Assembly (NCBI RefSeq): GCF_918797505.1
Contig: NC_092795.1
Coordinates: 63,917,056-63,981,055, forward strand
Direction of reading: 5' to 3'
Source of the DNA: Bemisia tabaci
Taxonomy: Eukaryota; Arthropoda; Insecta; Hemiptera; Aleyrodidae
DNA length: 64,000 nt
Part shown: positions 24,471-35,473 of the stretch, piece after piece
Position numbering within the stretch: the stretch's first letter is position 1
Layout of the letters: each line of letters opens with the position of its first letter
The notes under the pieces: model-generated
Told to the model about the DNA's origin: nothing
What the model saw: the letters and a program-made list of their open reading frames with translations, nothing else
Database searches by the model: none
Translations under genes and position numbers: made by a program

Positions 24471-25305
24471 CACTGTTAAAAATCTTTCGGGAAACCCGGA
24501 GTGAAATGCGGAGTGACCTGAGATGCGCAGTGAAAATCACTCCGTCGAGGAGTTCGGAACTCTCCATGAAAGTGAATTGCCGCGATAGCGAGACAATGTC
24601 GCTGCAGCGAATCAGTTGTTAACTCCCCACTTTTACCTGGAGTGATTTTCACCCCGAGCAGAGAGTGCGCCATTGCGCGCACTACTGCACAAACGCGACC
24701 CATGAGAATAAGAGGCGTGATTTCAGCCTTATCAACCATCCGACCCTCGAGGCTCAGTGGCAGAGCACTGGACTATCACCAACGCGGCTCGGGTCCAAAT
24801 CCACACGGGAGCGCTCGGAATTTTACGCTACAAATCGTCGCAGGATCTAAGGTAAATGGTTAATGTTGTCATTACTAAGGTAATCCGAATTTCAATTGTG
24901 ATAAACTTGTAGAAACCCGTAACTAATGTTCATGGCAAGAACTTCCATGTCTATTTGACAGCGTGCGCTGAGTATGTCGTAGAAAGTAGTTCAGTCATTA
25001 ATTGACAGATAGCGCTATCGGCGTGATTTCGTGAAATTTTGAAACCCTGCGCGGTAGCGTCGCGTGAATTCTTGTAGCAGCATATTGCCCCTTCCTCGAG
25101 CCTCCCCTCACCTCTCCTGAAATCACTCCTTTGTGTGGTGATTAGCACCCTGTGGTCGGGGTGCATTACACGCCGAGTTCAGGAGTGTTGTTCCCTCCGC
25201 GCCGTCGGTCACTCGTTCGTATTTTCACTCGATTTTTCCATGGGCAAAATAGAGGCGAAGTAAGAGTGATTCTCACCCCGGAATCTTCTAAAATTTCTAA
25301 CAGTG
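24471..25305. mobile_element. CACTG-ended element, TA duplication
   Basis: The left end is CACTGTTAAAAATCTTTCGGG and the right end CCGGAATCTTCTAAAATTTCTAACAGTG. TA is at 24469-24470 and 25306-25307. The interior is filled with GGAGTGA/TCACTCC variants (GGAGTGAAATGCGG, GGAGTGATTTTCACCCC, AAATCACTCC). It is nested in the 23567-26332 element. No transposase. Confidence 0.8.
24745..24835 (+). repeat. tRNA-like segment (SINE head or tRNA pseudogene)
   Basis: Box-A-like GGCTCAGTGGCAGAGC and box-B-like GGGTCCAAATCC are spaced as in a tRNA. Stems are imperfect. It lies in the middle of the CACTG-ended element. Confidence 0.55.
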
Positions 25306-25316
25306 TAGCCACATGG

Positions 25317-25625
25317 CAACACTGTCGAGTTTGGAGAAGCGTACATCCGGACGGAACCTAGAAATTTTTCGGACACGTTTTATCTGTGTACAGATGTATA
25401 ATTCTCTTCCTAATGATTTTAAGGATCTACCTCGTGAAGGTAACTTAGTAGCAATTTTCTATCAATTGAAAACGTTCTGTTTAGTAGGAAATGCATAAGA
25501 TTCAAAAGAGTTCTTATAGGTGATTGTTCTTCTTAATCTTTTAACACAGCCTGCTTTTTGACATGCATCATAGCCGTCATTTGGCGGCATCTATGTATGC
25601 ACTGTTGAATAAATAAATCTCAAGA
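25317..25625 (+). pseudogene. 3' end of a CR1/jockey-like non-LTR retrotransposon
   Basis: The frame that ends at 25498 contains LEKRTSGRN then FRTRFICVQMYNSLPNDFKDL and a short tail. This is the usual extreme C-terminus of CR1- or jockey-type reverse transcriptases (F..R....YN.LP.........F...L). It is followed by a short 3' region ending in GTTGAATAAATAAATC, a reiterated tail of the kind these elements use in place of poly(A). Catalytic domains are absent, so only the last ~60 residues survive. It sits inside the CACAG-ended element, immediately after the nested CACTG element. Confidence 0.65.
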
Positions 25626-26841
25626 TTATGGTGAATATTTATTTAATTGCTTCCTGAACACTTGAACATTCGATAGATATAGAACGCCTTTACTATTGTA
25701 GTGCTATCTTCTATCCAAAGATTTGTTTCTATAGTCTAACTTGTTTGATTTTTTTATGAGTATGATACGAATTTGTGATGTTTGAAATTCTTTGATAACT
25801 GTTGGAGGGACACTAACTTCTTCCATTGTGCTCAGTGGAATTTGCACAACGATGTGAAAAAAAAACTAAAGTTTAAGTTTATATGGGAACTGGGTCAAAT
25901 ATTTACACAAGCCTTGCATATTTCTGAAAAAAAAACTCGCTTGAATTTACACAAATGATCAGCGTTTATACTCAAATTTTGTATTTTTTTTCTCTTGAGT
26001 TTAGGAATAAATCGACAACTTCCGAGTTTATTCAAACTCAATGACTATTTCTAAAAACACAATACTAGGAATAAACTTCGGTGTTTTTGTGTGTTTATTC
26101 ACAGGGTTGGGTTTTTTTTTCTGGAACACGAGTAAAAATTGTGGAAAAAATTGTTTAAAAAACATTTACAATGATGTGTATGAATATCAAAGTATGGACT
26201 ATTTTAACACAAATCTGTTCAAGTATATACTCGGGGATGTGTGCGAGTTTTTACGCTGACACAAGGCTTGTGAATTCATTTGACCCAGTTCCCGTATAAA
26301 CTTAAGCTTGTGTATTTTTTTTTTTAACTGTGTGAGTGATGATAAGGACTCAAGGGTAGGTAGGTTTCTTTGAAACGCATGATTCTTATATGTATCTGTT
26401 GAGGCATGGATTTTTTGTCTGCTGAGGAGTTGAGTAAATTAGAAACCATCACTCAAAAGTTAATAAAATTAGGTGGAAACACGATCAAACTGTGGAAATT
26501 TAGATACTTCGAGAATGTAAACAAAGATTTACCTAACGTCAACAAACTTTCATAATAATATTATGAACTTAATTTCCAAAAAGTGTCTGTGGTTCAGGAA
26601 TTTTGTAATCAAAGGTATAGGTTCTCCAACTGGATGAGAGATGGCCGCACTGATCATTTGACGAAATGGGTTTTTCGATTATCTTATCCACTCGTAAGAC
26701 CAAATTCTGTATCTTGGGTCACGGTTTGTTGAATCGACCAAGTGGTATCTTCAATCTAGTGTCACCGGCAGGGATATCGCGCGAAGTGAAGCAAGGTATC
26801 AAAAGTTACAGAATCAGGTTGCAGAAATGAAAACTTCCTTA

Positions 26842-27750
26842 TCATCATCATCTCATTAATATAAACTTCGAAGGATTCAGACTTTCAGCGATTCCACCTT
26901 TTTCTATCTCACTCGAGAGGTTGCCAGATTGTGTGATAATGTGAATATTTTTACATGGATTTGAATTGGGAAAAGTGCTAAAAAATCAACTTATCTGGCA
27001 ACAATAGAGTCAGGGAGGGACGAGAGGCTGCTTTCCTGGGAAAACCCACGATTTAGCCGGAAATGTCATTAAAACAATTGATTTCGTTTGAAGCATCAAT
27101 TGTATACTAGGGGAAAGCTATTTTAAAATAATAATTGTAAATGAACACAGATGCTACCGAAAGGGAAAAAAGACAGGGAAAGGAAATGAAATGAGGATAT
27201 GATTACTAATATGCAATCACAGAGAATAAAACAAAAACATCAGAGAAATTTATATGCGATGAAAGTATAAGAAAAAAACACGAGTGGGCTCACTGCGATT
27301 CGGAACTCGAACTATACTATCGTTGAGCAGTTTTTAGATCCATACGCCACCGATAATCTACTTAAGACGTAAAGATGAACTTTTGCTACTTTAGCATGTC
27401 AAATCGCGGAAGGAGATCCATGGATTGTCTTTTTCCGCCACCGGATGGGAGGACGTTCCAGTCAAATGCGTTTTTGAAGAAATGATCGATCCCCATCATC
27501 GCTTCATTTCCACTCATCTATTCATGTGCAAATGATTGCACGCTCCGACAACAAGGTTCTGTGACGAAATCAGTTTTGCCTCCAGAGTCTCCAAAATGTA
27601 TACATCTTAGTGATCAAATGTCCAATCACTGAGAAAAATGGCTCGCGGAGCGAGCCGAATGTCACTCGCGTAGCGAGTGATCGGGGGTCCAGGGGGCGCA
27701 GCCCCTTGGCTGGCCGTTCTGGACGCGCAAAGTGCGTCCGGAACGGCTAG
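26842..27750 (+). mobile_element. Non-autonomous Helitron with empty site in the other arm
   Basis: The 5' end TCATCATC follows A. The 3' end is CTAG followed by T. Hairpins before the 3' end are GGCTCGCGGAGCGAGCC, CACTCGCGTAGCGAGTG, a GGGGGCGCAGCCCC-type hairpin and GGACGCGCAAAGTGCGTCC, the last eight bases before CTAG. The right giant arm runs straight through (CTTCCACATATACATGAAAC on its complement, near 43789). A diverged second member lies at 60665-61681. Non-coding. Confidence 0.85.
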
Positions 27751-28338
27751 TGTACATGAAACTTGCAATCTCAATAGCTATTTCACTCTAAGTCATTTTA
27801 CCTATTCATGGAATCAACTAAATGGACTGCGTTAAGCAGAAAGGAACCAAGCCACATCAGCTATTGCCAAATATAATCGAGCAATTTAATTTTTGCAAAA
27901 AAATCCGCAAAACCACTCTTGAGTAAACAATTAAACTGCCCAATTAAATGTGACGAAATCATTTTTGCCTCCAGAGTCTCCAAAATGTATACATCTTAGT
28001 GATCAAATGTCCAATCACTGAGAAAAATGGCTCGCGGAGCGAGCCGAATGTCACTCGCGTAGCGAGTGATCGGGGGTCCAGGGGGCGCAGCCCCTTGGCT
28101 GGCCGTTCTGGACGCGCAAAGTGCGTCCGGAACGGCTAGTGTACATGAAACTTGCAATCTCAATAGCTATTTCACTCTAAGTCATTTTACCTATTCATGG
28201 AATCAACTAAATAGACTGCGTTAAGCAGAAAGGAACCAAGCCACATCAGCTATTGCCAAATATAATCGAGCAATTTAATTTTTGCAAAAAAATCCGCAAA
28301 ACCACTCTCGAGTAAACAATTAAACTGCCCAATTAAAT
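27561..28338 (+). repeat. Tandem duplication, 389-bp period, two units
   Basis: 27561-27949 and 27950-28338 are nearly identical. Each unit joins the Helitron 3' end (from GTGACGAAATC), the host sequence next to it and the left part of the GGACTGCG MITE. The junction falls inside the MITE (CCAATTAAAT|GTGACG). It is a recent local duplication, since the units differ at only a few bases. Confidence 0.95.
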
Positions 28339-28385
28339 TTGGCAATACCTGATGTGGCTTGGTTCCTTTCTGTTTATCGCGGTCC
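28213..28385. mobile_element. MITE of the GGACCGCG family
   Basis: The left end is AGACTGCGTTAAGCAGAAAG (first base changed) and the right end CTGTTTATCGCGGTCC. Arms match those at 11664-11913. Flanks AAAT/AAAG and the right-arm sequence CTAAATGTAGATCC show the empty site, consistent with a 4-bp AAAT-type duplication. Confidence 0.85.
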
Positions 28386-28739
28386 AAAGGTAGGTCCCCG
28401 TTTATTAGACGACGCACTATGGTCCCAATCCGCTCGGGAGCGCTCAAAAATCGATATTTATGAAATTGGATGACATTTTTTTTTCAAGTCATAATTGATT
28501 AATATAGTAAGTATCTACGGGTCATAAACTACACGTAGTATACCTCAAAAAAATTTCTAGTTACTTTGAAAGTGTCACAAACTGTGCAAATAGTCGGATA
28601 CGTATTTTCTGACCCGTGAAGTGGCTATTTCTAACAAAGCGTTCGGAGCCTCTCTTGAATTATGAAATGGTCTCTCAGAATTCTTGCTTATACCATTTTG
28701 TAGAGGACTCTAAGAGGATTGTAACGCACTAATTACAAT

Positions 28740-29595
28740 TTTTCTCTGAGGCATTCTGACACATCCCACACAAGGTAGAAGTTGGATACCTATTTTTCAT
28801 AAAAAAATGCCGATTTTTCCAAAGAACTTTCATTTTAAATAAAATTTACCGAAGGTCACCTAATGAGACACCTTTAGGGAGCTTCTACACATCATTGGGA
28901 AGCTACAGTAGAAATATTTCGTGCTTTGGTTTGCTTTTTCTCGAGAAATCGAATTTACCAGGTCTCTAAGTCGGTGGCTAAAATAACGGTATTTAGCAAG
29001 TTTAGCCATCGATCAATTTGCAGTCGTCTTAAACTTTTTTGAGGCATGCGACACCTCCAAAAACGTGCTTAATTAGTCTCTATGAATCCTTAAGAAGGAT
29101 TTTAAACCAAAAATTGTTGGTTTTTCTTGATTTTTGGACGAATTTTGAATCTTTTTCGTACCTGCGTGTTTCCTTCAAAATATACTGTTTTACAACCCTG
29201 GAAAGCCCCCCGAAAAATATTCTGAGACATTTGGCACCTCCAGAGACACTTTTAAGTCGTTTCTGCAGATCCTTAGAAAGGCAACCGAACCAAAAATAAT
29301 TGCTTCCGCCTGCTTTTTCGACCAAATTTGAATTTTTTACGTGACTACGTGTTTGCCCCAGAAAAACTCAATTTTTTGCCCTGAAAAACACCTATAGTTG
29401 CAGGCTTTACACATGCTAAGCACTTTTGCATCTACAGAGACGCACTTATGTAGCTTCTATGAATCTTTTAAGGTTGACCGTTTCGAAAAAAAATTGGTTC
29501 TCCCTACTTTTTGAGATTTTTTGAAAAGTTTTCCGATCCGCAGTTTTATCTTTAAAAATGCTCTTTACAATCCTAGAAAGTACCTATTGATGTAA
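28740..29595. repeat. Degenerate tandem repeats, ~190-bp unit
   Basis: A theme of TGAGACA(T/C)...CACCTCCA(G)AGACACTTTT, then a TTCTATGAATC.TTAAG stretch, then TTTTTCGA..AATTTGAATTTTT..ACGTG recurs with strong drift, starting near 28860, 29040, 29221 and 29412. The frames through it are not genes. Confidence 0.65.
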
Positions 29596-30047
29596 AATTT
29601 CTTACTCCCCGAATATTTATCCATTGTTGATTGAATTTTTTTAACGTGAAAATATTGCACCCCCGCTCTTCAACATTGTCATGTACCCGATTTGCCTTTA
29701 CCGACAAATCAACATAAAGAAAAGTCTTCTCTGAATCTTTACTTCGACATTCTTAAAATACAAATTAATTTTGGATCTATTTAATTTTTTTAGTTTAGTT
29801 TTCCTTAAAAAAAAAAAAAAAACAAGCAGTTCCAACGCCCAAGCGTTGGAGGGCGCTTCTTTGACAAAGCATATTACTACTAACTTATGTATCCGAAGAC
29901 GGACGAAGGTGGAATTTTAAGTGGGATTCTTTAACCGCAAAACCCTTCAAAACTTCAGATCGACCGCGAAGATCTGAAACTCTCCACACGCACTTTGTGA
30001 TGAATTTGAGTTGCTGGTGAATGGAAACATAAAGGATGCACTGTAAA

Positions 30048-30250
30048 TCAGACGACGGGAAAGAGCGGCGGAACCTCTAAAGCTGGTGCGTCAACGCGAT
30101 CTAGCGGACAGCGGCGTCGCGACGCCGCGAGGTAGGGCGCGCAAGTCGCGGGGGAGCGGGGCCGCGTGAAGAGGAGTTCAGCATTTGGGCGGGGAAGCGC
30201 GGGTCGCGGGGAAGAGAGGGACCGGCCGGCCGGCGGTGACATCGGCCATG
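30048..30250. other. GC/CpG-rich patch inside the Transib element
   Basis: About 200 bases of very high GC (GCGGCGTCGCGACGCCGCG, GGCCGGCCGGCGG) in an AT-rich element. No open frame with recognisable product. It may be captured sequence or a regulatory patch. Confidence 0.5.
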
Positions 30251-32750
30251 GATGAAAATATAGGCAGCGTTAATGTCTACGCTAACTGGAGTTGGGGGTC
30301 CTTATTCATTCTCTTGGTCCATGACATAACCTTAAACCTTCCGCTCAATGCCGCAAACAGCTGACGTGTCGATGCTGCGCCAAGAAAATGAACCAATCAC
30401 AGAGTAGCACAGTAATACGTCACTAAAATGAAGAGATCACGTGACTGTTCGTAATATTTTCAAATCGATCTGAAAGTACTGCCTCGGATATAAGTATTTA
30501 AAGCATAAGGAGGCCCTAAAATACTTTAACCAGGTAATACGTCCGTGCGAGATTGTTATGCTTAAAAGCAAAACATTTCACGAAAACTTTTACGAATACC
30601 AGATGCAGAAAAAAATCCAATTTTCCCGGGTGTACCAGAATGGCGTCATTACCCATAAGGCAAAAGGGCATGTAGTATAGTACATGTTACATCGGGGGAG
30701 TCGAACGGTTGGAAAGGGCGCATCTGGTACCCAGAAGCGCCCAAAAAGAATTGGGGGAGGGTGTCAAAAAATTAAAACATCCTTAATTTTGCAGGAACTG
30801 TACATGTATGAGCGATGAACGCATGGTTTTCATCCAATCCAAGCAAGTATAACAAGCCAATCGTATGTCAGTTTGTGATTTATGTGAAAAAATGACAGTA
30901 ACTTTTGCAAATGATTTTTTAGGGAAAAGCGGAGGTCAAATTCGGATTTAGCGCATCAAAATCATGAGAAAAACATATCTTAAATGTATTTATACTCAAA
31001 CGGAGAGCCGCTATGATTTTTGATCACTGAAAAGTGAATTGGGATCATAGTGCGACGCGACGCATGAAAGGATGCTAGACGAAAGCCGTATCTATTGTTA
31101 TTGTAAGTCATAAAATCAGGTTTTAGGTATGAAAACTTCCTCCACTTATGGAGGTGATTTAACTTTCAACCTCATCTCCTACATCGTCTACATCGTCGTT
31201 GAACATAAATTATCATCTTACGGTAAGTAACGGAGAAACCTTGTTTTATCGTCTCAAAGCGAGTCCTTCAGGAAGGTCATTTACCTTTTTTACTGAAAAA
31301 TTGCCAATAAATGAGTTGAAATTTTGCTCTTATTGAGCGTTCAAATGCCAATAGTTAAGTCTGCTGAGATAGCTCTTAAGGTTTTACGCAATGAATCTTA
31401 CGATCTGACGGAACCAAATTCACCAGAGAGTGAATGAGTCATGAAAACTAGAATTTTTAGTACAAATAAGAGGCTAACACATATCTTTGTTATGAAGCAA
31501 TGCGAGAGGTAAAATGTAGTAGTTTCAGAGTAGAGTGATATAGGGAAGATTTATGAAACTGTCGGTGCCGCAAAAAATCTTAGACTTTGAAAGTAAGTAC
31601 ACAATTTTCTGCTCCTTCGGATATCTTAGATTTTTTGACACCTAGTTAAACTCAATAATCAGAAGTTGTGAACTGACAAGGATGTGATGACGACATCGCT
31701 TTGAGAATAATAGATATTCTAAGATCAAGGATGCACGTGAGCGGTCCTTTTCAGAATTTGCAGCGATGAGGTGGTGACTATTAAGAAGGTACATATCACT
31801 GCGCTTGAAATGCGCAAAATGATCCTGTCACTGTTCTGTGCTCTTCAGCATGAGAATGCAAACCGTGTTGTAATTTAATACCCTTGTATAATCAAGCATT
31901 TCGCGTGTATTGCAAATGACGGATCTCTTACCTGAGACCTGACATACATCAACCCAAAAACACTGAATCGTTCTCAGAGGTAGCATGATAATTGCTCGAA
32001 TAATTTCACAGCATTTTACTTCAGAAACTTCACGAGGTGGGCAGATCGGAACCGTAGAACTAGTCTGAAGACACTTACGTTGAATAATTCCACACAAAAT
32101 TATACTTCAAATTTCAGACACTTTCACACTCTTAAATTTCACAGCACCACAAACTTTACAAGGCGGATGGCTTTGGCTTATGGATGGACGAACGAAAGAT
32201 AAAAACAAAGGAGTAGGTGAGACGCGAGAAGCAAATACGGGAGAGTAGTGTCATCTGAATCTGAATCGTGGCAGTGCCTACAGAAAATGAGCATTGATCT
32301 TATTATGCCAGAAAAGGGCCAGCGAGGCTAAAACTCATGAACAAATCAGAGAGGGGCAAAAGGATGGCAATACTCTCCAGCACCTAGGTCAAAGACACAT
32401 AACCCAGATGTAGGCGAATTCTACTAAGCTCCAAATAAGGTTATCAAGAGTGGTAAAGTTCTTCGGAGAAAAAAACGCGCATCCTGGACTTTCAGAGATA
32501 ATTGTGAAATAACTATAAACTACACAGCGAAGAGAGTTTTAGGACTGTTATTTATTTCTCACGCTATATAATTTGTATTCAATCGTAATCACAGAGGTAT
32601 TATCAGGTAATCAAAACATTTTTTTTAAAAACGGTGTTTCGGGAATTGATGAGTTGGTGCGCCATTTGACCGCTGGAGCGCTCTACTATACTAGAGCTCT
32701 AGTGGCTGGTCGAAAGCAATAAGCGCCGCCTATCGACTGAGCGCTTAAAA

Positions 32751-34167
32751 AGACAAATCAAGATGAAATCGAGAAACAGACATTTTTAATTTTATTCCTC
32801 CGCCAGAATCAATGTTAGATAACAATTTGAACGTTTATTATGACAATAATAAAATGTATTCTCAACTTAAAATATTCAGCGGTAAGAAATGTGTGGCTAG
32901 TTTCTAATTCATTTTTTCTTCTTAAATGTGACTTGGCTCCTTCATTCACGTTTAGTTAAATTATTATCTGTTACCAAAAGAGGACAATTGAAGACACTTT
33001 AACTTTTTCAATACATGATAGGATGCAACTATTCTTCATCAAGAGGTGTCCTTGTTACAAATTGCAGATGCCCTGAATTTCTTATTGTTTCTTGTCCTCG
33101 CTTCAGACCGTATCATGTACCTATGGTGACCTCAATGAGACATTGATGTTTTTCAGGTTTCATATTCCTGCTACAATAAAATATGATCAACAATCTTCAG
33201 AGATAATATATCTTCAGTGATCATCAAGGTAGTGAAGTTACTGGACTGTATTATGGTCTCTTGTTGGTCCTAAATTTACGTTCCAGAATAAGACAGTTCA
33301 TGAGGTACAAAACAACAGCAGACTTTCTAAAAATCCGACTACACTGCCTTGATTCCGGAAGATCTTTAAGCACCTCCAAACATCATTCCTGATGTTTTAT
33401 TTTTAGGATTGTGTATTTTTAGTATTTTGTGACAAACGAACTGAAATCCACGCACACTTTTGAGTACCTATATAGAATATACTTACGCAGCGTTTTCCAA
33501 AAACCTGATTTTTTTTTATTTTACATAAAGCACATGAATGGAAGAAAAATTTAGAGCGAAACAACGTTTATAATACACTCTCACTTCTGTAATTCACACG
33601 TCTTTCTCCTGTGCTTCAAATCCTCGTCTTTCTCCACAACACGGCATAAATTTGAAGTGAGCAACTATAGACGTTTCAAGCTATGTCATGCATAGTTTTG
33701 CATAATAAAGGAAGTTGATAACGCCCGCAGAAATATTTGTTTTATTTATGAATGTTTTCCGGTGTATCATTCAGTCGAAAGTCTTGCTGAAGATAATTAC
33801 TTAAGGTGATATTGTTTGTCTTTATGACCCACGCAGCTGGCTTTCAGAGACTGGACTAACTTAAAATGGCTTTACTTTCATTAAACAGCGCGGTTATCTC
33901 AGCACTTACAGTCTTCTTATAGGAGCAAAGCGGTCAACTCGAAATCAATTTTAAGAACTCTATTACACTCCTGAAATATTTTTCAATCTAAGCTTTTTGT
34001 CGTTCATTAATTATAACTTTTTAATTGTGCATCAGAATTTCGATGCAAAATTATCAAACTGTGCCTCTTACTGAAACTTGATTTTTGCGTTGATGACACC
34101 ATTAAACCATCACCTATAGTATAGAAAGTATTTTCAAGAATTTTAAATTGAGATGTATCATCGTGTC
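32751..34167. other. Central spacer of the giant repeat, no gene recognised
   Basis: AT-rich, unique in this window. No terminal repeats or coding segments are seen. Confidence 0.5.
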
Positions 34168-34318
34168 ACTAAGGCCAATATTTCGTCGCTTTTCTGATGT
34201 AAGGGCGTATCCCTACATCCACATGAGCCGTGAAAAGGATAGAAGTATACGGAGACCAGGACCCATGTAGAACTTGACATACGCCCTTGCGTCAAAAGAG
34301 TGACGAAATATTGAGCTT
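34168..34318. mobile_element. MITE with ~40-bp inverted ends
   Basis: AATATTTCGTCGCTTTTCTGATGTAAGGGCGTA at the left mirrors TACGCCCTTGCGTCAAAAGAGTGACGAAATATT at the right. The loop is about 60-70 bp. Non-coding. Confidence 0.8.
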
Positions 34319-35179
34319 TTTTCAATCGAGGATCCTTATAAGATTGATCATACTCTTACCTATTTTTTTAAAAAAATAAACAATTGAATCTATTTAAAAT
34401 TGAGTATTGGTGGACAAACTATAGAGTTAGGAATAATAATATTCTGTCCCTGCGTTGAGTATGAAATTAAGTCAACTTTTCCCCTACTGTCGTATCAAAT
34501 TTAACTATATCTCAATTTATCTGACCTTCAGAGTCTGAGTATAAGATGATTCCAATAGACTTAAAATTGTTGTCTTTGCCTCCAGGTTAGAACATTTTGC
34601 GTTTTGGCAACGCTCGAATGTCCATACATCGTTTTTACTTAGGACGGAAGCATACTCTGTGAAAAGTTTCAAACTCGATTACTATGCTCTGACATTCATA
34701 CATTCCTGGGTCGTGTTCCTCTGCCGTTATCACAACACAAGGGACAAACACTTAACTCGAATATCATTGTTTCTCCCCTCACGATAACCGAGTCTCGTTG
34801 AGGGAAAGAGTTGCGTTGAATGGACAGTTGATGATGAAAAGAGCCGTGCATGATACCGGCACCACTTCAATATAAAAGCCTCTTTGAAACATACCGGGAA
34901 GCGATAACATATTCTCAACAGAATAACAAACAAGCCGATAATGGGGCCTCGGATGACTACGAAGGGAGGGTCAGGAGCATGTTGAGGGCCACAGGAGGGA
35001 GTCGTTTCGAGTGGGAAATTACTCTAAGGTAGCGTGAGTTACAAACAGTGCAACCGAGTTTTGATCGAATCCTGAAATTGACGGTCCGTCGCAGATTCAG
35101 TTAACATATTCCCTCATAAATATTTTGAAAATATGTTAACGAAGGGAACATTAAAATATTTTAAAAAATATTTGTGTAC

Positions 35180-35462
35180 TATCTTGGCGGCCGCCATTTT
35201 GAAACGGTTTGAGGTATTGACTTCGAATTTTTCTTTTTTACGTTCTTTTGAACGAGGTACCACAAAGGGGGCCTCCCCATTTGAAAAAAAAAAAGTTGGT
35301 CTCCGTTACCCCCGTCCCCCAAAGTGGGCTCTCCCGAAAAGTTTAAGGGGGTTGAAAAGTAGCTCCCTTTGACCTTGGAACATCCTCCTAGTTTCAAATC
35401 TCTACCTCAATTAGGTCAAAAGTTAGATGGGGAGGAGACTTTTCGGACACCCTGTATAACCA
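35180..35462. mobile_element. Transposon end with ACACCCTGTATA terminus
   Basis: The segment ends in TTTTCGGACACCCTGTATA, a terminus found on many insect mobile elements. A second GACACCCTGTAT lies at 46178-46188 next to repeat W. The body has monotonous G/C-run segments and no protein. The other end is not defined. Confidence 0.4.
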
Positions 35463-35473
35463 TCTGCTATTAA

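Larger units (their letters stand above)
23567..26332. mobile_element. CACAG-ended element, TG duplication, empty site known
   Basis: The left end is CACAGTTAAAAAAAAA and the right end TTTTTTTTTTTAACTGTG. TG lies on both sides (23565-23566 and 26333-26334). The right giant arm gives the unoccupied site near 44477, which on the complementary strand reads GGTTTCTGAGTGATG. The interior repeats words like CTCTGTGTTTTAAAACACAGAG in both orientations. It encodes no transposase and has received other elements (24471-25305 and a retrotransposon tail). An inverted pair, 25858-25935 and 26265-26325, occupies its right part. Confidence 0.85.
28415..31052. mobile_element. Transib-type DNA transposon, non-autonomous
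   Basis: The ends are CACTATGGTCCCAATCCG and ATTGGGATCATAGTG. The 5-bp flanks are CGACG at 28410-28414 and CGACG at 31053-31057. The right giant arm holds a single copy of the site (43688-43692). Transib elements have CACWATGG termini and 5-bp GC-rich duplications of the form CGNCG, so this fits very well. Transib transposase is the relative of RAG1, but none of its coding sequence is seen here. The interior is degenerate tandem repeats (about 28740-29590), a poly(A)-rich stretch near 29810 and a GC-rich patch at 30050-30250. Confidence 0.88.
18943..32750 (+). repeat. Left arm of a giant inverted repeat
   Basis: Pieces of this interval match the reverse complement of 40260-47985 in strict order: 18943-19990, 20766-21060, 21985-23566, 26333-26841, 28140-28210, 28385-28414, 31058-31440 and 31440-32750. 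The intervening blocks are insertions absent from the other arm, listed separately. Shared blocks look about nine-tenths identical by eye. The outer block (Z, to about 19990) is itself a dispersed repeat with another partial copy at 37895-38250. The inner block (Y, 20766-32750) has a short internally deleted relative at 60752-61250. No shared block carries a coding frame. Confidence 0.9.

Noticed and set aside
27640..27745. Hairpin chain as bacterial REP-like or CRISPR-like repeats
   Set aside because: The hairpins stand just before a Helitron CTAG terminus with a proven empty site; there are no regularly spaced direct repeats with unique spacers.
30048..30242. GC-rich patch as rRNA or host CpG-island promoter
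   Set aside because: It does not resemble rRNA, and it lies inside a bounded Transib element; nothing supports promoter function.
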